A stretch of 64,000 bases of DNA, from positions 1 to 64,000 of the forward strand of contig NTMA01000068.1 of NCBI GenBank assembly GCA_002917075.1, in the 5' to 3' direction. The notes beneath the pieces are model-generated. The model was given only the letters and a program-made list of their open reading frames with translations. It did no database searches and was not told the DNA's origin. Every line of letters starts with the position of its first letter. Position 1 is the stretch's first letter. Origin of the DNA: Hawksworthiomyces lignivorus (taxonomy: Eukaryota; Ascomycota; Sordariomycetes; Ophiostomatales; Ophiostomataceae). A program made the position numbers and the translations under genes. Positions 34,924 through 47,168 of this stretch are shown here, one piece after another.

Positions 34924-37900
34924 ATGGAGCCATCCAGCAACTTCCACTCCACTGTGCTGGGTCGCTCACGCGATGAGGGCCAGAACGGCGACGCAGATCG
35001 GCGTCGACGCGCCATAGACATCCTGAACCCAGAACCAGAACCAGCGTCTTCAGCATCGTCTGCCTATTCTCCCCACCACCAGCAACAGCATCACTACGGT
35101 CATCGAACCCACGAGCAGCACCACAGCCATGACGTCTTCTCTCTGCGGTCGCCCACGAAGGCCGAGTTCCGGCCGCTGTCTTCTCCGAGCCACAACAGCG
35201 GCCGTCCTGCCTCTCCAGCTGCTGGGCCAGCCGTCACGAGCCTCCTCAACAACGGAACCTCTTCTCATCGTCCCCAGTCCTCATCCTTGACACGTCCGAT
35301 CGCGTCGCCATCGTCGCCGCCCGCCTCCTCGAGCTATGCGGCTGGCGCAGCCCCGTCTGCTTCGCGTTCTCGGTCGCCGATACTGGGTCCTTCGGGTGCT
35401 TCCGCAAACTCGACGCCATATTCTGTCCATGGTGACGCGCTGCCGTCGTCGCACCGTGAGAAGGCCTCCGGTAGCTTCTACGACCCGACCACTGATACAG
35501 TCACCGGAAACGGAACAGCGTCGTCGTCGACTAAGATGTCGGCTGCTTCCATAGAGCGCCGGCCATCCGACTCTCGATCAACTTGGCGCGATGGCAGCCA
35601 AGGGTCAGTGCCTCAGGTGAGTTTCTGGTCTATCGGCTTTTATCTTTGTACTTTTGTTTCGTTGTTTCCCCGAGCTCGTTTTTGCCTGCGCCTTTTTCAG
35701 CTTGTATCCCGTTTCCCCTGTTTTGCCCTCTTCTCGTTTTTGCCTTAGTCGACAATCACAAATCCCAGACACAAAAGCACGGAACCTTAGCCAGTCCAAC
35801 CCGATTTTGTAGGCTCACGCCAATCACCATTCTGTGTGGCTCCTTTTTTTTATGTGGCTCTTTCTGGACTCGCGCGCCAGTTGTGTTCTATCCGCCGTCT
35901 CATCATCCACGTTTAAATTTTTTTCCCCTTTCTCCTCCTATATCAGCTTTTGCCTTTATTTTCCATCTCCCTTACGCTCATTTTTTTTGATCCATCATCT
36001 TTGGCCTCCACTTACTCATTGGCTCGCTCACTCACTCACGTTCCCTTTCCGTCGCCCAATTTCTTTTCCTTCTTTCTTTCTTTCCCCCCATCACTATCCG
36101 TTTATCACTATCTTCGTTTCTCACCCATCTCCCATTGCCATCGTACTTCTTTTATCTCTTAATCGAACGCGTTTTCTTTCTGAACATCCTTTTCTCCTTT
36201 CATCTTCAATTATTTCTTTCCTTTTCTATCATCACAACACGTAAAAATGCGTCCGCGACATACGTGACATCGACTAACCCGAGATTATTTCTCCCGCTAT
36301 CATTGGCAGCGCGACACGTACGCTCATTCTTCGCAGCCTGGTGTCGGAGCTGCCAGGGAGCGATCACCCTACTACGGCGCCGCCTACAAGTCACCAACTA
36401 TTGTGTCCGCCGTCTCGCACAGCCCGACATCACACTCTCGCAACCCTTCTGGCTCGGCGTCAGCACAGGCTCAAGTGTCAGCTTCTGCAAGCCATTCTCC
36501 TAATCTACCACCTAAAATGGCATCACCATCCTTGCGGCAGCCTCCGCTGGCTGTTCTCGGCAGTCCGCCACCAAATGGCGCTTCCACCCCTACTCATGCA
36601 GCCTCACCATACCCGAGAGCGGAGTCACCAGCTCCATCTAAGGCTCCAGTTTCTTCAAGCGTATGCCCATGTCCCCATGACCCCATGTCCCTATCTAAAT
36701 GTATATTGTTACTCTTTTGCTGCATTGGATGCTAATGTGACTTTATGAATAGACGCCGAAACGGACGGCCGACTTGATGTCTTTCTCTAATATTCTCTCA
36801 AATCCCGACCCCGTCCTCGAGAAGCCACAAGCAAAGTCTCCACCTCCTGTCGAGGATGATTCTGAACATACGGCGGCTAGCCGAGGCGTCCGGGTCCTGA
36901 AGCTCGAAAAGCCAGATGAAAAGAAGGCGCGCGCTCCTCGCAGAGTGGCCAAACCTCGCGTGTCTAGCTCGAGAACTAAAGACGACGACAAGGACAATGA
37001 ATCTGTCATATCAGAGGCTCCTGCATCAAAGGCACCTCGTCGCTCGTCCACAAAGCTTTCCTCGACCGAATCTCGCGTACCTGCGAAGAGAACCGCGAAT
37101 GGCCAGCAGAAAAAGAAAGCCGCTTCATCTTCTGCTACTGCCGAGAAAGAGAAGAGCATACAGAATTTCATGAAGAAGCTCGATAAGGAAGCAGCAGATC
37201 TCGATGTCTCAGAATACGACGAAGAAGAGCAAGCCTGGAAAGAGCGCTATCGCCGTCGTAAGTTGCAGATGGCTGCCAGGGACTCTCTGCTACGAAACTT
37301 GCGTCGTACCGAACTCTCCGAGAGTCTTGCTCAGCGCCTAGATCATCACAGCGATCTTGGCGTCAAGCGTTATTATGAAATTTACTATGGTGATGCCCTT
37401 CAAGAAGTGCGCGAACAGGAGCTCTTTGCAGAGAAGGAGCGCAAGAAAGACATGCAGCGGAAGCGCCGCAGAGAAAAGTCAATGGCTGTCACTCTCGAGC
37501 AGAAGAAAGCTGCTCTCGAACGTGCTGCTCTTGCTGAGGATGAGCACGAACGTCAGAAGCTACTCCGTGAAGCTGAACGTGCGAATAAGAAGGCACAGCA
37601 AACGAAGCTGATCCTGCAGAAAGGCATCAAGGGCCCGGTCCGGAACGTGTCTGCCATGGAGCTCAACCTCGAGGGTGGAATTATGTCTAGTTTCCAAGCG
37701 ACGGATGTGGAGTCTGGCAAGTCAAAGAGCAAGAGCCGAGGTGGTTCTCGTCCGAAGAAGTCCAAAGAACAAAAGCAGCAAGAAAAAGACAATGCCGAAG
37801 CGGCGCAGGCTGCTTTGGATGCCGGAGAGGCTCTGCCGACGAAAGAAGAGACCTCCAAGATTCGTATCAAGTTCAAGAAAGGATCTGGTGCCGGCGCCAA

Positions 37901-40900
37901 CGGCACATCTGGCAAGGACGACGCGAGTAAGGATGACGGCCACTCCAACAAAGAGAATGCCGAGCCGAAATCGTCAAAGAAAGATAAGGAGAAAGAAAAG
38001 GCTGCGGCTGCTGCTGCAGCCGCCGCTGCGGAAGCGGCAAAGGACCCTCTCGAGACCAAATTTCAATCCAAGGGATTCAACCAGATCTACGATCAGATTT
38101 GGCGTGACCTGTCTCGGAAAGATGTCAGCAAGACATTCCGCTTGGCCACGGATTCCTATTCAACCAAGGCATCCAATCTCAAGAAAACCGCCCTCCTAGC
38201 TTCTAAGGAAGCTAAACGCTGGCAGCTGCGCACTAACAAGGGCAACAAGGATCTGCAGGCACGCGCCAAACGCGTCATGCGTGATATGATGACCTTTTGG
38301 AAGCGCAACGAGCGCGAGGAACGCGACCTGCGCAAGGCGGCCGAGCGGCAAGAACTTGAGAACGCCCGAAAAGAAGAAGCCGACCGCGAAGCTGCCCGCC
38401 AAAAGCGGAAGCTCAACTTCCTTATCTCCCAAACTGAGCTGTACTCTCATTTCATTGGCAAGAAGATTAAAACCGACGAAGTCGAGCGCAGCACAGATCA
38501 CCCCGATGAGATTGCTAAACAGCAGAGTGCAGTCGGTGCAGCACAGGTTGCTGATTCAACCCGTCTTAATGTGGATGAGCCTGCCGGCCCGATCAGCACC
38601 AAGGTCACCAATTTTGAAAATCTCGACTTTGATGCCGAAGATGACACCCAGCTTCGTGCGGCTGCGATGGCCAATGCGCAAAATGCAATCGCAGAAGCAC
38701 AGAAGAAAGCGCGGGACTTCAACAATGATGCGGACATGGACGAGGAAGGTGAAATGAATTTCCAGAACCCGACAGGCCTGGGCGACGTAGAGATTGAACA
38801 ACCAAAATTGCTCAATGCGCAGCTCAAAGAATATCAGCTCAAGGGTCTCAACTGGCTGGTCAACTTGTACGAACAGGGCATCAACGGTATCCTTGCCGAC
38901 GAGATGGGTCTGGGCAAGACCGTACAGTCCATTTCCGTCATGGCCTACCTGGCCGAGAAGTACGACGTCTGGGGTCCCTTTTTAGTCGTTGCTCCCGCAT
39001 CGACGCTGCACAACTGGCAACAAGAGATCAACAAGTTTGTGCCTGAATTCAAAGTTCTCCCCTACTGGGGCTCAGCTGGTGATCGGAAAGTGCTGCGGAA
39101 ATTCTGGGACCGCAAGCACTCAATCTACAAGAAAAATGCGCAGTTCCATGTGCTGGTCACGTCGTATCAACTTGTTGTTGCGGATGTGGCATTCATGTCA
39201 AAGATGCGTTGGCAGTACATGATTCTCGACGAGGCCCAGGCCATCAAGAGCTCACAGAGCTCTCGGTGGAAGGTTCTGCTCAATTATCACTGCCGTAATC
39301 GTCTGCTGCTGACTGGCACGCCCATTCAGAATAATATGCAAGAGCTGTGGGCTCTTCTTCATTTTATTATGCCTTCTTTGTTTGACTCGCACGACGAGTT
39401 CAGCGAGTGGTTCTCTAAAGACATTGAATCTCACGCACAGAGCAACACGAAATTGAATGAAGACCAACTGAAACGACTGCATATGATTCTGAAGCCGTTT
39501 ATGCTTCGTCGTGTCAAGAAGCACGTGCAAAAGGAGTTGGGCGACAAGATCGAACTGGATGTTTTCTGCGATCTAACATACCGCCAACGAGCCTATTATG
39601 CCAATCTTCGAAACCAGATCAGCATCATGGATCTGATCGAGAAAGCTACTCTGGGCGACGAAAACGATTCTAAAACACTGATGAATCTCGTCATGCAATT
39701 CCGGAAGGTGTGCAACCATCCAGATCTCTTTGAACGAGCCGACACGACGTCGCCCTTTTCTATGAGCTACTTCGCGGAAACAGCGTCTTTTAGTCGCGAA
39801 GGAAACAACGTGTCAATCGGCTACTCAACCCGCAGCATGATCGAGTACGATGTGCCCCGGCTCATTGCCGACGAGGATGGCCGCCTGAATGTGGCAAGTC
39901 GCAACAACGCCACCGCTGGCTTCCGCAACAAGTACCTCAATGAGCTGATGAACATTTGGACGCCGGAAAACATTCGAAACAGTGCAAACGAGGATGGCGC
40001 TTTCTCATGGCTGCGGTTTGCCGATGCTAGCCCTAGCGAAGTTTATCGTGCTTCACACAATGATGTTTTTACGCGCAGCGTTGATCTGCTCAGCAGGCAC
40101 CCTTCATCTCCAGCATCTCCATCCCGCCTCAGTCGGATCCAGGCTATGTACGATGTGGAAAACGAAGGCAGTAAAAATAGCCCAATCGTCAAGAGCAGTT
40201 TCACGCCAACGCACGCACTCTTCCAGATTCGCGAGCGGAATAACCGCACGGCACTTGCAGACATTACAAGCGAAGGCGTTCTTCATTCTCTGATGAATGT
40301 GGCTCGAACGACTTACGACAACACAGGGTTGACACGTGTCGAAGCAGCAGGCCGCGACAATGCGTCCGCCCCACCTATTGAAGTTGCTTGTAACAGCCGT
40401 GGTAGAGTCACTGAGCGAGAAGACTTGTTGTTCAACGTGCCCATGCGCCGTGCATTGTTCGGCATCAACCCAGCTGAGGAGATGGCCTTAGTTGAGCAGA
40501 AGGTGCCGCTGACGCAATACCCACCGTTACCTATGCTCCCAGCCCCCGACGTGGAGAAGAAGCGATTCAACAACATCTCTGTGCCTTCTATGCGCCGCTT
40601 TGTTACTGATTCTGGCAAGCTCGCCAAGTTGGATGAGCTCTTATTCAAGCTCAAGGAGGGTGGGCACCGTGTCCTCCTATATTTCCAGATGACGCGCATG
40701 ATCGACCTCATGGAAGAGTATCTCACCTATCGCAACTATAAATACTGTCGGTTGGATGGCTCAACAAAGCTGGAAGACCGTCGTGACACAGTCCATGATT
40801 TCCAGACTCGGCCGGAGATTTTTATCTTTTTGTTATCGACGCGCGCAGGTGGTCTTGGCATCAACTTGACATCTGCTGACACAGTCATATTCTACGACTC

Positions 40901-41538
40901 AGATTGGAACCCAACAATCGATTCGCAGGCCATGGATCGCGCCCATCGTCTCGGACAGACAAGACAGGTTACAGTGTACCGCCTCATTACCCGTGGCACA
41001 ATCGAAGAGCGTATTCGCAAGCGTGCACTACAGAAGGAAGAGGTGCAACGTGTGGTTATCCAGGGTGGCGGCGCTTCATCCATGGGTGTGGACTTCTCGG
41101 GCCGTCGCGCGCAAGACAACCGCAACCGTGACATTGCGCTGTGGCTGGCTGACGATGAGCAAGCGGAGATGATTGAACGACGTGAGAAGGAGCTGCTAGA
41201 GAGCGGCGAGTACGATAAGGTGGCTAAGAAGAGAGGTGGAAAGCGCAAACGTACCACTGTTGACATGGATGGCAACGGTGCTAGTCTGGATGACATGTAC
41301 CATGAAGGTGAGTTAACAGCTCAGAGCTTTTCAGTCCAAGCGTGTTTCTTATTCGAGTGTCAACATATGCTAATGACATCTAGGCGAGGGTAATTTCGAT
41401 GATAATAAGTTATCCGGTACAGCTACACCTGTCGACGGTGGAGACGCGCGCAATACGAAAAAGAAGCGCCCAAGCGCCAAGAAAGCAAAGACAACAAAGC
41501 AGCGTCTTGCTATTGCTGATGGCGAGATGGATGGCTGA
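34924..41538 (+). CDS. ino80: INO80 chromatin-remodelling ATPase
   Basis: Four exons, 34924-35616, 36310-36660, 36753-41307 and 41384-41538, encode 1917 residues. The first 350 residues are low-complexity Ser/Pro/Ala/His-rich sequence, and then comes a long basic and acidic coiled region. The DBINO domain starts near residue 785 ([11 protein letters not shown]). The SNF2 ATPase lobe has motif I DEMGLGKT (about 1064-1071) and DEAQ (about 1174-1177). A long insertion separates the two lobes, as is characteristic of INO80. The helicase C lobe (about 1637-1775) has [10 protein letters not shown] and [10 protein letters not shown]. The tail is Lys-rich. INO80 slides nucleosomes and acts on H2A.Z nucleosomes in transcription, replication and repair. 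The first intron is 693 nt, far longer than others here. Exons 1 and 2 encode only disordered sequence, so their boundaries rest on splice signals and frame alone. Confidence 0.94.
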
Positions 41539-42050
41539 TTTACTCGACCACTATCTTGCATAATGCTTTTACAAATGTTTTATCATACCAATACTAAATT
41601 TATTTGTTATTTTCCTGTTTTGCTTCGCATAGAGTGCGCTGCTCTCGAAGGATATCTTCTGGGCTTACTGGACAGCAGCAAGGAGCGGCGCCGTAGGTGT
41701 GCGATGATGGAGACTAGGAAGACGGTATTTGGGTTAAATCATCAAAGAGATGCGAACCAGGGAGACAGGGGGTCGACATCAAGGCTGGATTGTACTAATA
41801 TAACTTACATTGCTGGTGTTACTTCTGTTGGATCATCGTTATTGAGATGGATGGCATGATTGCCTCCACAATTGGCTGCATGTTTTACTATCCGCTGTTA
41901 CGTGAGAAGGTCATTTGATTTATTAAAAAAAAAAAGTAAATAGAAGACAGGCACCAGAATCACATTGCATTGACGATGATAGTTGCAGATTACAAAATGA
42001 ATAAAAAGAAAGAATAAAAATCAATTCAGAAGAGCAAAAAAGAAAATTAT
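41539..42050. other. INO80 3' flank
   Basis: The 512-bp AT-rich flank contains a short A-run near 41924. It presumably holds the INO80 3' UTR and, at its right end, the downstream flank of the tRNA gene. No further gene is seen. Confidence 0.6.
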
Positions 42051-42169
42051 GACAAGAGAGGGATTCGAACCCTCGCCCTTTCGGATTGGAGATTTATGAC
42101 GCAGATCCACCATTTTCATGATGAAATCCTAGCCTAAATCCAACGCCTTAACCACTCGGCCATCTTGCC
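42051..42169 (-). tRNA. tRNA-Leu(UAG) with an intron of about 41 nt
   Basis: Read on the minus strand, the acceptor arm GGCAAGA pairs with TCTTGTC (one G-T pair). The D arm contains the A box TGGCCGAGTGG. The anticodon stem TTGGA/TCCAA encloses loop TTTAGGC with anticodon TAG (UAG, reading CUA leucine codons). The T arm GAGGG-TTCGAAT-CCCTC contains a perfect B box. An intron of about 41 nt sits one base 3' of the anticodon, the canonical position. The variable arm is about 11 nt, shorter than in most leucine tRNAs. The spliced length is about 78 nt before CCA addition. CCA is not encoded. Confidence 0.95.
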
Positions 42170-42902
42170 GTTTCAATCCCGGATAATTCCGGTTGTTTAT
42201 ACTCAGATTTAAAAGCTTGGGTGCAGATTTGGAAGGAATATTTCAAACCTCGCCTTGGATATATTCATCTGTATATTGCCACAGAAATTGATAGACATGG
42301 CATTCAAGCATTTAGCTTAAATAACTGGTACATATTAAGGTAATTTGAGATCACATTCACCACACAAAAGGGCTCATTCCTGAAGTATCTGAAGAGCGCT
42401 GGTACCAGCTGCAATAGCACTGGAGCTGCTGCCCACCGTGCCCCAACGCACGGCTATGAGTGGGCCGAATATGGCTTACTCTGAGCAGTAGATCAAGGAC
42501 GTCATTTTCAGCGCCCCCACTTCCAGCATTCGCAGCTGTAGCTCACAGCGAATCTCACCACGCTTCTATCCCTGTTGACGTCTCTTTTGCAGACCCAGCC
42601 CTTGACGTGAAGAGCATTTGGCCCAGCTGGATGGGCGCATTATAATTCACGCATTCGCTGAATCTCTTCCTTTCTTGTAGCTTTAATTGGCAATATCGCT
42701 TTTCTCATCTCAACTTCATCTTCAGGATATTCGGGATCTTCAATTACATTCTCCTTTCAGTTTGCTCCCGCTTAGAACATCAGTCGCCTGATCTGCAGAG
42801 CGCTCTTTACAAAGCTTACGTCAACAAGCTCGATTAACGCGACAACACCTTCTACGACCGATTGCTACTTATTTCTCCGTGCTTCCTTCGATCTTCTTCA
42901 AC
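42170..42902. other. Spacer between tRNA and promethin-like gene
   Basis: The 733-bp spacer carries C/T-rich sequence before the start at 42903, consistent with a leader. No other gene is supported. Confidence 0.6.
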
Positions 42903-43409
42903 ATGACCCTCCGCGATATCCTCGACGGCCTCGTCCAGCGCGCCCATGCCAGCGCGGCCTGGCTTCTCGGCAGCGACCGGAAAGACCAGCTCGACCGCTG
43001 GTTTGCGTCGACATATGATACGCAGCCGCTGCTCTTTGGTCTGGTAGTGACATGGCTCGCCTTCTGCGCCGTGCCGCTGGCCACCTTCTTGGGCTATGTT
43101 GCCCTATGGGCCGTCGTCGCCTTCGGCATCTTCTGGGCGGTCCTGCTCTTCTGGGCCGGCGTCGGTCTGCTCTTTCTGGTACCAGCGCTGTTTGTGGCCA
43201 GCGGGCTGGCCGTGATCGTCTTTGCCTGGGCGGCGATCACGTTTATCGTGACCACGCGGCTACTGGCCGTTCTGGGTTTCGAGCGGCCGTACCTGAAATC
43301 CGGCAGCGGCCAGGTCGCCCCGCCCAAGTCCCAGTCGCTCAAGGATAACAAGTTTTTCTCCACTAATGGGAACGGCGGCGCGGAGGGGCTTCCCGTCAAC
43401 CCGAAGTAG
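42903..43409 (+). CDS. Promethin/LDO-like lipid-droplet organisation protein
   Basis: A single exon encodes 168 residues. An amphipathic N-terminus (about 1-40) is followed by a nearly continuous hydrophobic region (about 42-125) rich in Leu, Val, Ala, Phe and Trp with scattered Gly and Pro, ending in RLLAVLGFERPYL, and then a short polar tail. This layout matches the promethin family (human LDAF1, yeast Ldo16/Ldo45), which binds seipin at ER-lipid droplet contact sites and promotes droplet formation. Assignment rests on architecture and general motif resemblance, so it is moderate. The ATG at 42903 is the only one suitably placed before the hydrophobic region. Confidence 0.72.
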   Translation: MTLRDILDGLVQRAHASAAWLLGSDRKDQLDRWFASTYDTQPLLFGLVVTWLAFCAVPLATFLGYVALWAVVAFGIFWAVLLFWAGVGLLFLVPALFVASGLAVIVFAWAAITFIVTTRLLAVLGFERPYLKSGSGQVAPPKSQSLKDNKFFSTNGNGGAEGLPVNPK

Positions 43410-43775
43410 ACGAGGCTTTGGGGGCCACAGGCTACTTACATATTTGCGAAGGGCGGATTAGCTCTGCGCCCTTTCCTTCTTTGCTTTATTCTGTTCTTGT
43501 AAAAATCGGTGGGCAGGCGAACTTTTTGTTTTGTATTTATAGAGTGACACTCTTTTATACCCTCCCTTTTCTAAGTTTGTTATGGGAATGAAGGTTTGAC
43601 TTAGGATGGGAATCCAATTCACGGGGCGAGATGTTTATATGACCGACACGGGACAAGATTCTAGAAAGTTGCAGAGGATTTATTTGAGAATTATGTCGTA
43701 AAGCAAACTAAGTCATCATCTAAGAAATAACCATCCTTTGCGCGCACATATTACACTACTGCGCTCTAAGAGCGT
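43410..43775. other. Convergent spacer
   Basis: The 366-bp spacer lies between the convergent promethin-like and NmrA-like genes. It is AT-rich; nothing else is seen. Confidence 0.6.
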
Positions 43776-44945
43776 TTATGCCTGGCCGTACGTGCTGAGG
43801 TCACCATCCGCAACCATGCGAACAGCCTCGCGCGTCCACGTGTCCAGGTCCTCCTGCGGCAGGCCGAGGGCCTTGTTGGCGAGCTGAGCCTCAGTGAGAC
43901 CGTCACCACCCGGGTAGAAGATGCGCGTGTACATTCTCATGCCGTACGCCTGGAGGAACGATATGGGCGTCTTGCCGTCCAGCTCAAAGGCCTGGGGGCC
44001 GCCGGGACCGGCTGCCAGCGCCTTTTGCGCATTCTCCCAGCGGGCCTTGGGCGACTCGTGCGAGATGGTCCAGTCGGCGTCCTTGGTGCCGGTGACGCGC
44101 TTCAGGCTCTCAAACATGTCCTTCTGGTTGACGTGGAACGACGAGACGAAGGCATAGTTGGGATAGAAGTAGTCCGACAACGCGGGCTTGCCAGACTTGG
44201 CGTCGGCCTCGTCCTCATGCAGGATCGGCAGGTCCAGCAGGGCGGCGGCGCCGCGGCCAGACTGCGGCCACGTGCTGGTGAAGATCTTGGCCTCGCCGTC
44301 GTCGAAGAAGACTACCTTGCGGTTGGCAATATCGAAGCCGTAGCGGACCGTGCCGCCCGCCAGGCTGAACTCGTACCAGAAGCCGCAGGAGAGGATGACG
44401 GGCGTGACGCCCACGCTCTGCATCTCGGCCACGGTGTCGCGGAAGGCGGGCCCAAAGCCCTGCTCGTCGTACCGCTCCTTGTCGAGCGGGCTCGGACCGT
44501 AGCTGTTGGGCATGACGTACTTGACGCCGGCGGCCCCGGCGGCCCGGACCAGCTTGCTGTGCGTGTCCCGCGGGGCGTTCACGTTGACCGTGATGACGAG
44601 GAAGTCCTGGCCGCGCAGGGCGCTGACGATGCTCTCCTGGTCATTGTAGTCGATGACGGCCTTCAGCACGCCAGCGGGCAGGGTGCTCTTGCTGTTGGCG
44701 CGGGTGAGCGCGGTAATGGTGTGGCGGCCGGTCTTGAGCAGCGCGGTGGTGATGTGCCCGCCCATGTATCCGCCGGCCTAGCAAAGGGGAAGTCAGCAAC
44801 TAGGCACTCGAGGTTGCGAAAAACAAAGCACTGTGGGGAAGAGAAATGGGAGCAGTGGGAGTTTACGTACACCAACAATGGCGACCTTCTCAATGCGGTT
44901 CTTGAAGCCCGCTGGCTGGTCCTTGGCGTACTGGGCAGAAGACAT
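43776..44945 (-). CDS. NmrA-like / isoflavone reductase-like NAD(P)-binding protein
   Basis: Two exons, 44871-44945 and 43776-44777 (complement), encode 358 residues. The 93-nt intron (GTACGT donor, GCTAG acceptor) lies inside the dinucleotide motif, and splicing restores VGAGGYMG at about residues 24-31. Downstream features are a Rossmann strand order typical of atypical short-chain dehydrogenases, a basic cluster LTRANSKS after the second strand that suggests NADPH, and the motif MPNSYGPSPLD. The sequence resembles fungal CipA-like proteins in the NmrA-like group, which include reductases and redox-sensing regulators; a substrate cannot be named. A TATATATA stretch near 45119-45126 could serve as its TATA box. 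It is convergent with the promethin-like gene. Confidence 0.87.
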
Positions 44946-46581
44946 TTTGGAGTAGTGCGTCTGAGTTAGCGGTGCTGTGCTGTACGTTTTGCGCGTGTTT
45001 GACAGTAGAACGATTGAATATTTGAAGATGTTTCGAATTGCAAGAACAGGAACTGATGATTGTAGAAGCTGCATATTTAAGTGTCTGAGCTTCTCAAAGG
45101 AAGAATGAAGGGAGGAGGTATATATATGCATTTTCTCCTGTCTCACACTTTGAACAAACATCTTCAGCTTAGCACCGACACCGCGGCGATATCTGAGCCC
45201 CGAACAGACCGGCCGAGCTCTATTTCCTCATGTCAATTAGATCCTCTACACGACTTCCCAACCTACCCCTGTTTCTCTTCGTTTGGCCACCCATCTTTAG
45301 CTTGATGTCACTCTTGGCAAGCTCATTTCCTCCGACTACGCCGATGCTATATAATCATACTATGCTCGCAAGTTCCGGTTAGCCCGAATGTCTCCGTTGG
45401 AAACGTACCATCATCCAGGCACACCAGAGCAGCAGCAGGGCAGAGCTCTCTCGTCGTCATTCCATGAGCGACCTTTGGGCGGGGCGGAGGCAAAAAGAAG
45501 ACTAGGGAACGGGCTTAAAGCTTAAACACCACCGCCTTGTAGGACACAAGAGGAACGCCCCACAAGCTTAGCTATGAAGATGGCCCAGAAAGGCAATTCA
45601 GAAGTCCGACATCTCCGCAGATGCGAATCGAAGTTAGCGCGAGCTCACCCTTGGAAACTCCACAAAGGCGAATCAAAGCTAGACTGAGCTCGCTCTGGAA
45701 AAGCGTCGAAGCTCGCTGACTATGCGAACTCCGGCTCTTGGCACCAGAAGCATTTCTCAAAGGGGAATTTAGACATCTCCGGCGCTAGTGCTCTCTGCTC
45801 GCTCTCGATCCGAGTGTGAGCTATTAGGGAGCCGCTGGCCATTGCAAGCCAATCAAGGCTGTCCATCGCAGATCAATGGTACTTGGTGTTTGGATGTCCA
45901 TAGTTCTCCACCGGCGACTCGCACTCCTTTTGTCCGATCTTTTACATCTTCTGATTTGACGCACTTTCCACAAGGCATGCCTCGATCCGCCAAGCAGCAA
46001 GGCCCCGGTGCCGAAGCTCTGAGATAATATCCGGTCCATCATTTTTTATGCCCTGCGTCTGGCACCAAAGTCAGAAATGTGGCGTCTCTGAAACTTATCA
46101 TAGCATTTTGTGCTCTCGCCCTCAGACTTTCTACCTCACTGCTTTTCCTATACAATCTCATAGGCGGTCTGGTTCGATGTATCAATGCCACGATACAAGT
46201 GCAAAGCCCGCCGCTACGCGGGCGGTAGGTTAAAATCTGCCTTCTCAATACGAAAATTATTCGAATTACTGCAAACAGCGCTTAGTAATAAAATAACGCT
46301 CTCTGATTGGCTGTAGTAATAATAAAGATAATATTCACGAAGGCACCGCAAACATCACTGATATCACGAAAAACAAAGAGAATTGCTTCCCTTTTTGCCA
46401 AAAACGTTGCTCACAATGGCTGGTAAGAAGCCTGGATTTGTGAGGGCATACAGTATGTTTTTCTCTGCGGTTTGGTATGTCTTCCTGCTTCCTACAACCT
46501 CCCACAACCTCCTATAATCACTAAATTGTTAACCTTCGTGTTTCATCCACGCTCCAAATCTCTCTCGCAACCTCTCACGAT
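44946..46581. other. Start of accessory, repeat-bearing region without intact genes
   Basis: About 1.6 kb. The first 250 bp are the promoter of the NmrA-like gene. Beyond that I see only short frames, a degenerate 45-bp tandem repeat (45623-45712) and AT-rich DNA from about 46250. A 33-codon frame starts at 46416 and could be a first exon of the remnant at 46582. Confidence 0.5.
45623..45712. repeat. Degenerate two-copy 45-bp tandem repeat
   Basis: Two adjacent 45-bp units both begin GCGAATC and share TAG and GAGCTC blocks. They are clearly similar in the first two thirds, with mostly transition differences, and diverge at their right ends. Confidence 0.5.
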
Positions 46582-47083
46582 ATGGCTACTGCTGCACCGA
46601 ATCCTGCTGGGCAAGGGGCTACTACAGGTGCTCCGGGTCCGTCACAACCAGCTCCAGCTCCGTCACAACCGGCTCCGGCTCCGGTACAACCGGCTCCGAG
46701 TGGTCGAAATGTTCCTCTAGGGCCGCCGTCCTTTGTAAATAACTACAACGTCGTCTTACACTGCGCTCCCGATTTACTGGTAAGTGGTTGTTAGAGACTG
46801 GTGTAACTGCTTCTACTTTTGCTAATGTTGTTTTTGCTTCACACGATAGATGCTAGATCCATTCGGCGATACGAAAAACTTTGTCGACTGACTAATCGAC
46901 CACTGTAGGGACATCGTGGCGCCTGTGTCAAGCGGTTCGATTACGTGTCTGGCAGCTTTTACAAATCTTATACGGCGGTCTGCCAAGTCGTGTAGGCGGG
47001 AAAACGTCAGGAAGCAGCTGCCGCCTGCACATAGAGCACCGGCGAGGTGTTGGAGGGAGGTCTTCCATATCGGGGAGGCGTAA
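46582..47083 (+). pseudogene. Proline-rich small gene with one premature stop, unrecognised family
   Basis: An ATG at 46582 in a C/T-rich leader opens a frame with three PSQPAPA-type heptads, then NNYNVVLHCAPDLL. A consensus intron follows (GTAAGT at 46780, GATAG ending 46849). The next exon, starting MLDPFGDTKNFVD at 46850, meets TGA at 46889-46891, but the same frame stays open for a further 63 codons to TAA at 47081-47083 and looks protein-like (LIDHCRDIVAPVSSGS). Either a 79-residue protein is made, or this is a gene of about 143 codons broken by one nonsense change; TGG or CGA to TGA would be a single transition. An alternative first exon at 46416 joined to the AG at 46626-46627 is also frame-compatible. 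I do not recognise the family. Confidence 0.45.
46639..46701 (+). repeat. Three 21-bp coding repeats (PSQPAPA heptads)
   Basis: Three tandem 21-bp units, the third diverged to PVQPAPS, lie in the proline-rich part of the gene remnant. The differences between units 1 and 2 are two A/G changes. Confidence 0.85.
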
Positions 47084-47168
47084 AGAGTAGGCGTAGCAGC
47101 AAATTACAGATTCTACAGCGATTTCAGGGTGTATCTACAGGCCACAGATTTCACGATGTAAACAAAGC
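46980..47168 (+). repeat. 189-bp direct repeat, copy 1
   Basis: It is identical to 47777-47965 except for one base (T at 47049, C at 47846). It contains the 3' end of the proline-rich gene remnant and its stop codon. Confidence 0.95.
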
